Below, piece by piece: positions 16,319 through 25,170 of a stretch of DNA of 64,000 nucleotides (within the stretch, counting starts at the first letter, position 1; every line of letters begins with the position of its first letter). The DNA is from Sphingopyxis sp. OAS728. GTDB lineage: Bacteria > Pseudomonadota > Alphaproteobacteria > Sphingomonadales > Sphingomonadaceae. The position numbers and the translations under genes are program-made. The stretch spans positions 1,984,001 to 2,048,000 of the forward strand of contig NZ_JADBDT010000001.1 in the NCBI RefSeq assembly GCF_014873485.1, given 5' to 3'. Under the pieces are notes generated by a model. It had not been told where the DNA came from. It saw only the letters and a list, made by a program, of their open reading frames with translations, and made no database searches.

Positions 16319-18163
16319 ATGCCTTTCGAAAATCTTTCCCCCGTCCTTTCGGACGCCCTTGTCGCGCGCGGCTATGAAGCGCTCACCCCCGTCCAGACGC
16401 AAGTCACCGAAGGCGAAGCCAAGGGTCGCGACCTGCTCGTCTCGGCGCAGACCGGCTCGGGCAAGACCGTCGCCTTTGGCCTCGCGATGGCCGACGAGCT
16501 GATCGAGGACGGCCGCCTGCCCTTCGCAACCTCGCCGCTCGCGCTGATCGTCGCGCCGACGCGCGAACTCGCGCTGCAGGTCAGCCGCGAACTCGGCTGG
16601 CTCTATGCCAAGGCCGGCGCGCGCATCGCGACCTGCGTCGGCGGCATGGACGCCAGCAAGGAACGCCGTGCGCTCGGCCAGGGCGTGCAGATCGTCGTCG
16701 GCACCCCGGGGCGCCTGCGTGATCACCTCGAACGCGGCGCGCTCGACCTCACCGCTCTCCGCGTCGCCGTGCTCGACGAAGCCGACGAAATGCTCGACAT
16801 GGGCTTTCGCGACGACCTTGAGGAAATCCTCGACGGCACCCCCGCGACGCGCCGCACGTTGCTCTTCTCGGCGACGCTCCCGAAGCCGATCGTCCAGCTC
16901 GCCAAGCGTTACCAGCAGGATGCGCTGCGCATCTCGACAGTCGGCGAAGACCGCGGCCATGGCGACATCGCCTATCAGGCGGTGACCGTCGCCCCCGCCG
17001 ACATCGAAGGCGCGGTCGTCAACCTGCTCCGCCTCCACGATGCCGAAACCGCGATGCTGTTCTGCGCGACGCGCGACAATGTCCGCCGCCTCCACGCCAG
17101 CCTCGTCGAGCGCGGTTTCGCCGCGGTCGCGCTGTCGGGCGAGCATAGCCAGAATGAGCGCAACGCCGCACTGCAGGCGCTGCGCGATCGCCGCGCCAAG
17201 GTTTGCGTCGCAACCGACGTCGCCGCGCGCGGCATCGACCTGCCGACGCTGAGCCTCGTCATCCACGTCGAAATTCCGCGCGACGCCGAGGCGCTCCAGC
17301 ACCGTTCGGGCCGCACCGGCCGCGCGGGCAAAAAGGGCACCGCGGTCATCATCGTCCCCTATCCGCGCCGCCGCCGCGTCGACGGCATGCTGCGCGGTGC
17401 ACGCATCGAAGCCGAATGGATGGATGCCCCGACCGCAGCCGACGTGCGCAAGCGCGATCAGGAACGGCTGATGGAAAAGCTGCTTACGCCGGTCGAGCAT
17501 GAGCCCGAGGATATCGAACTCGCACAGCGCCTGATGGCCGAGCGCACCCCCGAGGACATCGCCGCGTCGCTCGTGCAGGCGCACCGCGCGCTGATGCCGC
17601 CGCCCGAGGATCTGCTCGACAACGGCCCGCGCGGCCGCGACCGGCCCGAACGCGGCGAGCGCGGCGAGCGGTTCGAACGCCCGGAACGCGGCGGCGCCGA
17701 CCGCCGCGAAGGCTTCGAGGACAGCGTCTGGTTCCGCCTCAACATCGGCCGCCACCAGAATGCCGACCCGCGCTGGATCCTGCCCCTGCTCTGCCGCCGC
17801 GGCCATGTGAGCAAGAATGAGATCGGCGCGATCCGCATCGGTCCCAAGGAAACGATGTTCAACATCCCGCGCGGCATTGCCGACCGCTTCATGGAAGCGG
17901 TGCAGCGTAGCGCCAATGCCGATGGCGAGGATGACAGCGGCGTCGCGATCACGCCCGCACCCGACGGCCCGACCTATCCGCCGCGCCGCGACAAAGGCGG
18001 CCATGGGGGTCCTCGCGATGCAGGCCCGCGTGGTCCGCGTGGTCCGATGCGCGCAGGCCCCGGCGGCGACCGCGGCCCGCGTGGTCCCGGTGGTCCGGGT
18101 GGCAACACCGATCGCTACAAGCCCAAGCCCTACGGCCAGCGCAGCCCGCGCCGCCCTAAATGA
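16319..18163 (+). CDS. DEAD-box RNA helicase with DbpA-type RNA-binding domain
   Basis: 614 residues. Helicase motifs in order: Walker A AQTGSGKT at 43-50, PTRELALQ near 80, TPGR near 129, DEAD 153-156, SAT, and HRSGRTGRAGKKG in the second RecA domain. A DbpA-like RNA-binding module at about 480-540 (WFRLNIGRHQNADPRWI through IGPKETMFNIPR) points to ribosome assembly, as for DbpA/CsdA. An acidic-arginine linker and a Gly/Arg/Pro-rich tail (residues about 560-614, repeated GPRGP) are further RNA-contacting regions. It is also DeaD-like in size. A short hairpin terminator follows the stop. Confidence 0.94.
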   Translation: MPFENLSPVLSDALVARGYEALTPVQTQVTEGEAKGRDLLVSAQTGSGKTVAFGLAMADELIEDGRLPFATSPLALIVAPTRELALQVSRELGWLYAKAGARIATCVGGMDASKERRALGQGVQIVVGTPGRLRDHLERGALDLTALRVAVLDEADEMLDMGFRDDLEEILDGTPATRRTLLFSATLPKPIVQLAKRYQQDALRISTVGEDRGHGDIAYQAVTVAPADIEGAVVNLLRLHDAETAMLFCATRDNVRRLHASLVERGFAAVALSGEHSQNERNAALQALRDRRAKVCVATDVAARGIDLPTLSLVIHVEIPRDAEALQHRSGRTGRAGKKGTAVIIVPYPRRRRVDGMLRGARIEAEWMDAPTAADVRKRDQERLMEKLLTPVEHEPEDIELAQRLMAERTPEDIAASLVQAHRALMPPPEDLLDNGPRGRDRPERGERGERFERPERGGADRREGFEDSVWFRLNIGRHQNADPRWILPLLCRRGHVSKNEIGAIRIGPKETMFNIPRGIADRFMEAVQRSANADGEDDSGVAITPAPDGPTYPPRRDKGGHGGPRDAGPRGPRGPMRAGPGGDRGPRGPGGPGGNTDRYKPKPYGQRSPRRPK

Positions 18164-18169
18164 GCTGAT

Positions 18170-18196
18170 CCCCTCCCCTTTGCGGGAGGGGCTTTC
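18170..18196 (+). terminator. Hairpin terminator after the helicase gene
   Basis: CCCCTCCC / GGGAGGGG 8-bp stem with a 6-base loop (18178-18183), followed by CTTTC. The T run is short, so termination strength is uncertain. Confidence 0.5.
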
Positions 18197-18261
18197 ACCG
18201 CACCGCCCTTGCGCTCTACTGTCCGGCCCACCAGATGGACCGGACAGCAGGAGAGCGGCGC

Positions 18262-19248
18262 ATGCGAGCAATCGAAGCCTTTATCGAAAGCCAGGGCGGA
18301 CCCGAGGTCATCGATTGGCGCGAGGTGACGCTCGGCGAACCCGGCCCCGGGCAGGTGCTGCTCCGCCAGACCGCGGTCGGGCTCAATTATCTCGACACCT
18401 ATCACCGCGACGGCACCTACCCCGTTCCGCTGCCGAGCGGCCTCGGCGTCGAATCGGCGGGTGAAGTGATCGCGGTTGGCCCCGACGTCCATGGCTTCCA
18501 GCCCGGCGATCGCGCCGCGACCTTTGGCCCCGAACGCAATGCCTATGCGAGCGCGCGGCTGGTCGGCGCGGCCTCCCTGTTCAAACTCCCCGCCGATATC
18601 GAGGACGAAACCGCCGCCGCCGCGCTGCTCAAGGCGTGCACGGTCGAGATGCTTGTCGAGCGCTGCGCGAAGGTCGAGGCAGGATCGACCGTGCTCGTCC
18701 ATGCCGCCGCGGGCGGGGTCGGGCTGATCCTCGTCCAGTGGCTGAAGGCGATCGGCGCGACCGTGATCGGGACCGTCAGCACCGAAGCCAAGGCGCATGC
18801 CGCGCGCGAAGCCGGCGCCAACCATGTGCTGATGTACAAGAGCGACGATGTCGCCGCGCATGTCCGCGAAATCACCGATGGTCAGGGCGTGCCGGTCACT
18901 TTCGACGGCATCGGCATGGCGACATGGGAGGTGTCGCTCAAAGCCACCGCACGGCGCGGGCTGATCGTCAGCTATGGCAATGCCGGCGGCCCAGTCACAG
19001 GGGTCAACCTTGGCGTCCTCGCGCAGCACGGCTCGCAGTTCGTGACGCGTCCGACCTTGTTCGACTATTATCTCCACCCCGGCGAACGCGCCGCGGGCGC
19101 GGCGCGCGTGTTCGAGATGATCGAGAGCGGCGCGGTCCAGATCACGGTTGGCCAGCGCTACGGGCTACAGGATGCCGCGCGGGCGCATGCCGATTTGCAG
19201 GCCGGGCGGACGACGGGATCGACGTTGTTGATTCCGGAGCACAACTAA
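18262..19248 (+). CDS. NADPH:quinone oxidoreductase (zeta-crystallin type, medium-chain reductase)
   Basis: 328 residues. The ATG at 18262 is preceded by AGGAGAG; an upstream in-frame ATG at 18235 gives an atypical leader. GroES-like N-terminal domain with GLNYLDTYHRDGTYP, and nucleotide-binding VHAAAGGVGLILVQW at about 147-160. It lacks the zinc ligands of alcohol dehydrogenases, as expected for QorA-type enzymes that reduce quinones by one electron. Likely cytoplasmic detoxification or redox role. Monocistronic by context. Confidence 0.9.
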   Translation: MRAIEAFIESQGGPEVIDWREVTLGEPGPGQVLLRQTAVGLNYLDTYHRDGTYPVPLPSGLGVESAGEVIAVGPDVHGFQPGDRAATFGPERNAYASARLVGAASLFKLPADIEDETAAAALLKACTVEMLVERCAKVEAGSTVLVHAAAGGVGLILVQWLKAIGATVIGTVSTEAKAHAAREAGANHVLMYKSDDVAAHVREITDGQGVPVTFDGIGMATWEVSLKATARRGLIVSYGNAGGPVTGVNLGVLAQHGSQFVTRPTLFDYYLHPGERAAGAARVFEMIESGAVQITVGQRYGLQDAARAHADLQAGRTTGSTLLIPEHN

Positions 19249-19249
19249 A

Positions 19250-19360
19250 CCCCTCCCGCCCGCGGGAGGGCAGCGAGACTTGCGAGCTTGCTCGCTAGTC
19301 GCAGCGGGGAGGGTTAGTGCCGTTATACGCCCTCCCCCAACCCCTCCCTAAAGGGAGGGG
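19250..19360. repeat. Composite palindromic repeat between convergent genes
   Basis: Three stem-forming pieces in a row: CCCTCCCG / CGGGAGGG at 19251-19270, a short GCGAGC/GCTCGC dyad near 19281-19295, and CCCCTCCCT / AGGGAGGGG at 19341-19360. They lie between the convergent quinone-reductase and fghA genes. Similar CCCTCCC elements are commonly scattered in sphingomonad intergenic regions. It may double as a bidirectional terminator. Confidence 0.6.
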
Positions 19361-19365
19361 AGTAA

Positions 19366-20214
19366 CTACGCCTTCAACCGCTCCGCATGCCACGCGACAT
19401 GCTCGGCCAAAAAGGTCGAGATGAAATAATAGCTGTGGTCATACCCCGGCTGCATGCGGATTTCGGCTTTCTGTCCCGCCGCTTCGCACGCCTCGACCAG
19501 CAAGTGGGTCTTGAGCTGCTCGGCCAGGAAATTATCGGCGTCGCCCTGATCGACGAGCAGGTCGGGCACACGAAGCCCCATCGAAAGCAGCGTGCAGGCG
19601 TCATAGGCGCGCCAATTCTCGCGGTTGTCGCCGAGATAATTTCCGAGCGCCTTTTCGCCCCACGGACATTGCAGCGGCGCGACGATCGGCGAAAAGGCCG
19701 ACACCGAGCGGAAACGGTCCTGATTGCGAAGGCCAATGGTCAGCGCGCCGTGCCCGCCCATCGAATGGCCGGTGATCGCCTGCCGCGTCAGGTCGGCGCT
19801 CGCGAAATTGCGCAGGATCAACGAGGGCAGCTCATCCTCGATGTACGAGCGCATCCGGTAATTCTTGGCCCAGGGCTCCTCGGTCGCATCGACATAGAAG
19901 CCCGCGCCCAGCCCGAAATCCCACGCCGCTTCGGGATCATCGGGCACCCCCTCCCCGCGCGGGCTGGTGTCGGGCGCGATGAAGATCACGCCATGTTCGG
20001 CGCAAGCGGCGCGATATTCGCCCTTCTCCATCACATTGGCGTGGGTGCAGGTCAGCCCCGACAGATACCAGAGCACCGGAAGCTTGGCGCCCGGCGCATG
20101 GTCGGGAACGAACACCGCAAAGGTCATGTCGGTGCCGGTAACGGTGCTCGCATGCTTGTACACGCCTTGCGTGCCGCCACGGCTGCGAACGGTGGAGAGG
20201 GTTTCGATAGGCAT
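19366..20214 (-). CDS. fghA: S-formylglutathione hydrolase
   Basis: 282 residues of esterase D type alpha/beta hydrolase. Catalytic triad S151 (GHSMGGHGAL), D226 (DQGDADNF) and H259 (GYDHSYYFI), and the oxyanion segment LSGLTCTHANVMEKG, are all intact. It hydrolyses S-formylglutathione to formate and glutathione, the second step of formaldehyde detoxification. Its partner dehydrogenase lies 3.7 kb away on the same strand (23956-25068), with unrelated-looking genes between. The start at 20214 is chosen by family length; the frame is open further upstream without homology. Confidence 0.95.
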   Translation of the reverse strand: MPIETLSTVRSRGGTQGVYKHASTVTGTDMTFAVFVPDHAPGAKLPVLWYLSGLTCTHANVMEKGEYRAACAEHGVIFIAPDTSPRGEGVPDDPEAAWDFGLGAGFYVDATEEPWAKNYRMRSYIEDELPSLILRNFASADLTRQAITGHSMGGHGALTIGLRNQDRFRSVSAFSPIVAPLQCPWGEKALGNYLGDNRENWRAYDACTLLSMGLRVPDLLVDQGDADNFLAEQLKTHLLVEACEAAGQKAEIRMQPGYDHSYYFISTFLAEHVAWHAERLKA

Positions 20215-20296
20215 GCCGCGTTTGTGCCGCGCGCAAGCCAATGGCGCAACCCCGCCGTCCTTGCGGACGACGGGGCCGGGCGACATTTTGGGTCGA

Positions 20297-21049
20297 TCAG
20301 ATCTGGGCGAAGCCGCCGTCGACGAACAGTTCGGCGCCGTTGACGTAGCTCGACGCATCCGAGGCGAGGAACACCGCGACCTTGCCGATTTCGCGCGGAT
20401 CGGCGAGGCGGCCGAGCGGGACGCCGGCGGCGAGACCGCCCTCAAGGCCTTTCCATTCCTCTTCGGTCGAGGTCAGGCCTTTGAGTCCCGGGGTCTCGGT
20501 CGCGCCCGGCGCGATCACATTGACGCGGATCTTGCGATCCTTGAGGTCGAGGATCCAGTGGCGGGCGAAGTTGCGGATCGCCGCCTTCGTCGCGCCATAG
20601 ACGCTGAACGCGGGCAGCGCCTTGATCGCGCTCGTCGAGCCGGTGAGGATGATCGACGCCCCGTCGCGGAGCAGCGGCAGCGCCTTTTGCACCGTGAACA
20701 GCGTGCCCTTTACATTGAGGCCGAAGGTGCGGTCGAACTCTTCCTCGGTGATTTCTCCGAGCGGCTGGAATGCGCCGCCGCCGGCATTGGCGACGAGGAT
20801 GTCGATCGGCGCGCCATGCTGCTGCACGACGTCATAGAGGCGATCGAGGTCGGCGAAGCTGGTGACGTCGCCCTGCACGCCAATGGCGCCGTGGCCGATC
20901 GCCTTGACGGCCGCGTCGAGTTCTTCCTGGCGGCGGCCGGTGACGAAAACCTTGGCGCCCTGTGCAGCGAGTTCCTGCGCGATGCCGAGGCCGATGCCGC
21001 TGTTCCCGCCGGTGACGACGGCGACTTTGCCCGTGAGATCATAGGTCAT
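20297..21049 (-). CDS. Short-chain dehydrogenase/reductase (probable LysR target)
   Basis: 250 residues. The second of two adjacent ATGs (21049) is favoured because AAGGAG then lies seven bases upstream; ATG 21055 is too close to it. TGGNSGIG at 13-20, VANAGGG near 87-93, and catalytic Y151 and K155 (YGATK). R39-R40 after the second strand suggests NADPH use. It is transcribed divergently from a LysR-family gene with a palindrome in the shared upstream region, the usual sign of a regulator and its target. Substrate unknown. Confidence 0.9.
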   Translation of the reverse strand: MTYDLTGKVAVVTGGNSGIGLGIAQELAAQGAKVFVTGRRQEELDAAVKAIGHGAIGVQGDVTSFADLDRLYDVVQQHGAPIDILVANAGGGAFQPLGEITEEEFDRTFGLNVKGTLFTVQKALPLLRDGASIILTGSTSAIKALPAFSVYGATKAAIRNFARHWILDLKDRKIRVNVIAPGATETPGLKGLTSTEEEWKGLEGGLAAGVPLGRLADPREIGKVAVFLASDASSYVNGAELFVDGGFAQI

Positions 21050-21137
21050 GGTCATTCTCCTTTGCGTGGGCGGCAACCGTTCGCCGTCCGATGAGGAGGA
21101 GATAGATCCGCAACGATCTGACCTGTAGCCGGCAATA

Positions 21138-21168
21138 TTGACACTCATCGTTCCAAAGATAGAACGAT
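21138..21168. promoter_or_regulatory. Divergent LysR/SDR operator and promoter
   Basis: Inverted repeat ATCGTTC (21147-21153) / GAACGAT (21162-21168) with 8 bases between, ending 3 bases before the LysR ATG at 21172. TTGACA at 21138-21143 and TAGAAC at 21160-21165 form a possible + strand promoter with a 16-base gap, which would make the LysR mRNA nearly leaderless. No ribosome site is visible before that ATG, which fits. Confidence 0.5.
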
Positions 21169-21171
21169 GAT

Positions 21172-22080
21172 ATGCAGGACTTCAACGATCTGCGCTATTT
21201 CGATGCCGTGGTGACGAACGGAGGCTTCGCCCCCGCGGGCCGCGCGCTGCGCCTGCCCAAGTCGAAACTCAGCCGACGCATCGCCGCGCTCGAAGAGCGG
21301 CTGGGCGCGCGCCTGATCGAACGGTCATCGCGGCGCTTTCGCGTCACCGACATCGGCCTCGCCTTTCACGCGCAGGCACAGCTCGCGGTGGCCGCCGCCG
21401 AGCGGGCCGAAGCGCTGGTCGAGGCGAGCCTCAGCGAACCCCGCGGCACCGTGCGCATGTCGTGCCCGACCGGGCTCGTATCGATCGTCGCCGATCTGCT
21501 CCCCGATTTCCTCGCGCTCTATCCCAAGGGGCATGTGCAGATCGTCGCCGCCGACCGCCCGGTCGACATCATCGCCGAACGCATCGACGTCGCGCTCCGC
21601 GTGCGGGTCAAGCTCGACAGCGATGCCGCGCTGACGATGCGCACGCTTGCGCACAGCCGCCGCATCCTGATCGCCAGCCCCGCGCTTGCCAATCGCATCG
21701 CCGGCCGCGGGATCGACGTATTGGGCGAGGTGCCGACGCTGAGTTCCTCGGGCGAGGATGGCGAGGTGTTGTGGCGGCTCGAGGGGCCTGCTGGCGAGCC
21801 GCGTGACATCCGCCACACGCCGCGCCTCAGTTGCGGCGATTTCTCCGCGATCCGTAGCGCCGCGGTCGCAGGGCTCGGCGTCGCTATGCTCCCCGACCAT
21901 GCCTGCGCCGGCGAGTTGCGCAGCGGCGCGCTTGTCCATGTTCTGCCCGAATGGCGGAGCGAGGACGGGATCGTCCATCTTGTCTTCACCACCCGCACCG
22001 GACTGCCGCCGCTCGTCCGCGCGTGGATCGACCATTTGGCGAAGGGCTTCAAAAACCCCGACCTGTTCGGCGAGCGTTAG
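21172..22080 (+). CDS. LysR-family transcriptional regulator
   Basis: 302 residues. The N-terminal winged helix-turn-helix (about 3-62) contains the family pattern DLRYFDAVVTNGGFAPAGRAL ... SKSRRIAALEERLGARL; here S-K-L-S-R-R replaces the usual S-x-V-S-x-x. A periplasmic-binding-protein-like effector domain follows (from about 90). Divergent from the SDR gene, so it probably controls it and itself through the palindrome at 21147-21168. Its stop overlaps the end of the convergent deacylase gene by four bases. Confidence 0.93.
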   Translation: MQDFNDLRYFDAVVTNGGFAPAGRALRLPKSKLSRRIAALEERLGARLIERSSRRFRVTDIGLAFHAQAQLAVAAAERAEALVEASLSEPRGTVRMSCPTGLVSIVADLLPDFLALYPKGHVQIVAADRPVDIIAERIDVALRVRVKLDSDAALTMRTLAHSRRILIASPALANRIAGRGIDVLGEVPTLSSSGEDGEVLWRLEGPAGEPRDIRHTPRLSCGDFSAIRSAAVAGLGVAMLPDHACAGELRSGALVHVLPEWRSEDGIVHLVFTTRTGLPPLVRAWIDHLAKGFKNPDLFGER

Positions 22081-22577
22081 GCCGGCTGGATCGGAATCGA
22101 CGCCACTTGCGGCTCATGCCCCCAATGGCGCAGCAGGTCGAGGACCGCTGTGCCCGACAGGCCGAGCGTTGCGGTGTTGCGCAGCGGGTGGACATTGACC
22201 GTTTCGGCCGCAGCAAGCGCGTCGTCGAGCACCACCGTGATGCTGCCCGGCTCCGCATTGATCGCGGCGAGCGGTGTCACCGACCCGGGCGCGATGCCCA
22301 GCAATCGCTCCATATCGTCGGCCTTGCCGAAACTCACGCGCTTGCTGCCGATCGCGGCGGGCAGCGCCTTCAGGTCGACGCGCGCTTCGCCCGGGACGGT
22401 GACGAGCCAATAGGCGCCGCCATTGTCCTTGAGGAACAGGTTCTTCGTGTGCGCCCCCGGTATCGCGGCGTTCACTTCGTCGCTCTCGGCGACGGTGAAC
22501 ACCGCGACATGTTCATAGGCGGCGAAGGGGATGCCGAGCGCATCCAGATCGGTCAGCAATCCCGCTTCGCCGCGCAT
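22077..22577 (-). CDS. YbaK/ProX-type aminoacyl-tRNA deacylase
   Basis: 166 residues of the YbaK/EbsC fold. Features are PFAAYEHVAVFTV, the conserved lysine in GAHTKNLFLKD, a KRVSFGKADDMERLLGI segment and PGSVTPLAAIN, all typical of ProX (PrdX) proteins that hydrolyse Ala-tRNA(Pro). It is an editing enzyme in the cytoplasm. It sits 9 bases after the VOC gene and is probably the last gene of the leftward frmA-purU-VOC transcript. Its link to one-carbon metabolism is not obvious. Confidence 0.87.
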   Translation of the reverse strand: MRGEAGLLTDLDALGIPFAAYEHVAVFTVAESDEVNAAIPGAHTKNLFLKDNGGAYWLVTVPGEARVDLKALPAAIGSKRVSFGKADDMERLLGIAPGSVTPLAAINAEPGSITVVLDDALAAAETVNVHPLRNTATLGLSGTAVLDLLRHWGHEPQVASIPIQPA

Positions 22578-22586
22578 GACCGGTCC

Positions 22587-22967
22587 TCAGACGACGCGAT
22601 GCAGCGCGCAGAGCTTGTTGCCCGACGGATCGCGCAGATAGGCGAGGTACATCGCACCGAACCCGCCTTCGCGGATGCCCGGCGGGTCTTCGATCGAGGT
22701 GCCGCCATTGGCAACGCCCGCGTCGTGCCATGCTTTCGCCTGCTCGGGACCTTCCATCGCGAAGCCGATCGTGCAGCCGTTGCCGACCGTCGCCGGCTCG
22801 CCATCGATCGGCGTACCGACAAGGAACAGCCCGCCATTGTGCATATAGATCAGGCGGCCCTTGTCGTCCTGGATCGCGGGCTTGCCGCCGATCGCCTGAA
22901 AGGTCGCGTCATAGAATTTCCGCGCGGCCTCGATGTCGTTCGCACCGACCATATTGTGACTATACAT
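22587..22967 (-). CDS. VOC (glyoxalase/bleomycin resistance) family protein
   Basis: 126 residues, two beta-alpha-beta-beta-beta units: MYSHNMVGANDIEAARKFYD at the N-terminus and GFGAMYLAYLRDPSGNKLCAL at the C-terminus. The conserved D-P-x-G-N-x turn is present. A metal-binding H4 and a glutamate or His elsewhere could coordinate metal, but I cannot assign the substrate. It lies 56 bases after purU and 9 before the deacylase gene, in the same direction. A glutathione-adduct lyase role would fit the formaldehyde context but is inference. Confidence 0.83.
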   Translation of the reverse strand: MYSHNMVGANDIEAARKFYDATFQAIGGKPAIQDDKGRLIYMHNGGLFLVGTPIDGEPATVGNGCTIGFAMEGPEQAKAWHDAGVANGGTSIEDPPGIREGGFGAMYLAYLRDPSGNKLCALHRVV

Positions 22968-23023
22968 TGGCTTCCGCTCCTCCTGATTATGGTTGCGATT
23001 CGGGACCTATCTTGCCCCCGTGA

Positions 23024-23884
23024 CTAACGGAAGACCACCGTCTTGCGTCCGTCGATCAAAACGCGCTGTTCGGCGACCCAGCGCACCGCGCGCGCCAGCA
23101 CCTGCGCCTCGGTATCGCGGCCGATGCGGATCAGTTCGTCGACGCTGTCGCGATGGTCGACGCGTTCGACCGCCTGTTCGATGATCGGCCCCTCGTCGAG
23201 GTCGCTCGTCACGAAATGCGCGGTCGCGCCGATCAGCTTCACGCCGCGCTCCTGCGCGCGGTGATAGGGTTTCGCGCCCTTGAAGCCCGGCAGGAAGCTG
23301 TGGTGGATATTGATGCAGCGCCCCGACAGCTTCGCCGACAGATCCTGCGAGAGCACCTGCATATAGCGCGCGAGGACCAGATATTCGGCGCCGCCGCGCG
23401 CCATGACGTCGAGGATCGCGGCCTCCTGCGCTTCGCGGTTTGCGTCGCTCACCGGCAGGTAATGGAACGGCACGCCATGCCATTCCGAAAGCCGCCGCTG
23501 CGCCTCATGGTTCGAAACCACGCCCACGATGTCGATCGCAAGATTGCCGGTCGACCAGCGATGGAGGAGATCGTTCAGGCAATGACTGCCCTGCGACACC
23601 GCAATCACGAAGCGCGGCTTGGCGGCGCGATCGCTGATCCGCGCGTCCATGGCAAAGCGCGTGATGATCGGCGCAAAGGCTTCTTCCACCCCGGCCAGTC
23701 CCTCGGGAAAACGCTCGCCCGCGCCGCGAAACTCGACGCGCATGAAAAAGCGCCCGGAGTCGAGATCGGCATATTGCTGGCTGTCGAGGATGAAGCCGTC
23801 GCGCTCCGCCAGCAGCCCGGTCACGGCGGCCACGATGCCCACCGCGTCGACGCAGCTGAACGTCAGGACATAGGGTCCGCTCAC
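23024..23884 (-). CDS. purU: Formyltetrahydrofolate deformylase
   Basis: 286 residues. N-terminal ACT domain (about 5-85, YVLTFSCVDAVGIVAAVTG) and C-terminal formyltransferase-like domain with INIHHSFLPGFKGAKPYHRA and IGATAHFVTSDLDEGPII. The NIHHSFLPGF histidine and the downstream aspartate are the catalytic residues. It hydrolyses 10-formyl-THF to formate and THF, balancing the one-carbon pool. It directly follows the formaldehyde dehydrogenase gene (71-base gap) on the same strand, so formate is the shared product of this operon and of fghA. Confidence 0.95.
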   Translation of the reverse strand: MSGPYVLTFSCVDAVGIVAAVTGLLAERDGFILDSQQYADLDSGRFFMRVEFRGAGERFPEGLAGVEEAFAPIITRFAMDARISDRAAKPRFVIAVSQGSHCLNDLLHRWSTGNLAIDIVGVVSNHEAQRRLSEWHGVPFHYLPVSDANREAQEAAILDVMARGGAEYLVLARYMQVLSQDLSAKLSGRCINIHHSFLPGFKGAKPYHRAQERGVKLIGATAHFVTSDLDEGPIIEQAVERVDHRDSVDELIRIGRDTEAQVLARAVRWVAEQRVLIDGRKTVVFR

Positions 23885-23955
23885 TTCGTCACTCCCTCAC
23901 CCGTCTTCCGCCAAAGCGCATGGCGGAAGAAGGGCACGGCGGGAAGGCGAAATCG

Positions 23956-25068
23956 TCAGAAAACGACGACGCTGCGGATGCTCTCGCCCGCGTGCATCAG
24001 GTCGAAACCCTTGTTGATCTCTTCCAGCCCCATGACGTGGGTGATCATCGGGTCGATCTCGATCTTGCCGGTCATATACATGTCGACGATCTTCGGCACG
24101 TCGGTGCGGCCCTTCGCGCCGCCGAAGGCTGTGCCGCGCCAGTTGCGTCCGGTGACCAGCTGGAACGGACGCGTCGCGATTTCCTTGCCCGCCTCGGCAA
24201 CGCCGATGATGATCGAGGTGCCCCAGCCGCGGTGGCAGGCCTCCAATGCGATGCGCATCACTTCGGTATTGCCCGTCGCATCGAAGGTGTAGTCGGCGCC
24301 GCCGTCGGTCATCGCGACGATCGTCGCGACGACATCCTCGCGGCTCATGCCCTTCGAATTGAGGAAGTCGGTCATGCCGAACTTGCGGCCCCATTCCTCG
24401 CGGTCGGGGTTGATGTCGACCCCGATGATCTTGTCGGCGCCCGCCAGCCGCGCGCCCTGGATCACGTTGAGCCCGATACCGCCAAGGCCGAAGACGACGA
24501 CATTGTCGCCGACCTGCACCTTCGCGGTGTTGATGACCGCGCCGACGCCGGTGGTCACGCCGCAGCCGATATAGCAGCTCGACTGGAACGGCGCGTCCTC
24601 GCGGATCTTCGCGACCGCGATCTCGGGCAGCACGGTGAAGTTCGAGAAGGTCGAGCAGCCCATATAATGAAAGATCGGCTGGCCCTTGTAGCTGAACCGC
24701 GTCGTGCCGTCGGGCATCAGCCCCTTGCCCTGCGTCGCGCGGATCGCGGTGCAGAGGTTGGTCTTGCCCGAAAGGCAGCTTTTGCACTGGCGGCATTCCG
24801 GCGTGTAGAGCGGGATCACATGGTCACCGGGCTTCACGCTGGTGACGCCCGCGCCGACCTCGCGCACCACGCCCGCGCCCTCATGCCCCAGCACGCTCGG
24901 GAAGATGCCCTCGCTGTCGAAGCCGTCGAGCGTATAGGCGTCGGTATGGCAGATGCCCGTCGCCATGATCTCGACCAGCACCTCGCCCGCCTTCGGGCCT
25001 TCGAGGTCGAGTTCGACGATTTCGAGCGGCTTTTTCGCTTCGAACGCAACGGCGGCGCGGGTCTTCAT
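23956..25068 (-). CDS. frmA: S-(hydroxymethyl)glutathione dehydrogenase (class III alcohol dehydrogenase)
   Basis: 370 residues. The ATG at 25068 has AGGAG eight bases upstream. Catalytic zinc ligands C40, H62 and E63 (GHEGAG) and structural zinc cysteines C92, C95, C98 and C106 are present, with a [12 protein letters not shown] nucleotide loop. This is full-length class III enzyme. It oxidises S-hydroxymethylglutathione (formaldehyde plus glutathione) to S-formylglutathione with NAD, which FghA then hydrolyses. Probably first gene of a four-gene leftward unit and divergent from a LysR regulator whose operator lies between them. Confidence 0.96.
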   Translation of the reverse strand: MKTRAAVAFEAKKPLEIVELDLEGPKAGEVLVEIMATGICHTDAYTLDGFDSEGIFPSVLGHEGAGVVREVGAGVTSVKPGDHVIPLYTPECRQCKSCLSGKTNLCTAIRATQGKGLMPDGTTRFSYKGQPIFHYMGCSTFSNFTVLPEIAVAKIREDAPFQSSCYIGCGVTTGVGAVINTAKVQVGDNVVVFGLGGIGLNVIQGARLAGADKIIGVDINPDREEWGRKFGMTDFLNSKGMSREDVVATIVAMTDGGADYTFDATGNTEVMRIALEACHRGWGTSIIIGVAEAGKEIATRPFQLVTGRNWRGTAFGGAKGRTDVPKIVDMYMTGKIEIDPMITHVMGLEEINKGFDLMHAGESIRSVVVF

Positions 25069-25148
25069 GGGAATGCTCCTCACGGAAAAATGGATTGCGC
25101 CCGCTGTACACCGATCCAAAGCGCGATAAAGGGGCCAATCGGCAATAT

Positions 25149-25170
25149 ATTATCCCAGAGGTGAGATAAT
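25149..25170. promoter_or_regulatory. Palindromic operator overlapping the second LysR start codon
   Basis: ATTATC (25149-25154) and GATAAT (25165-25170) flank 10 bases, and the right arm includes the first two bases of the LysR ATG at 25169. GAGGTGA just upstream is the ribosome site. The sequence CGGCAATAT precedes both this dyad and the one at 21147, a shared feature of the two LysR promoters. Confidence 0.5.

Noticed and set aside
16178..18271. Open minus-strand frame of 697 codons opposite the DEAD-box helicase gene
   Set aside because: Antisense shadow without domains; low-complexity composition.
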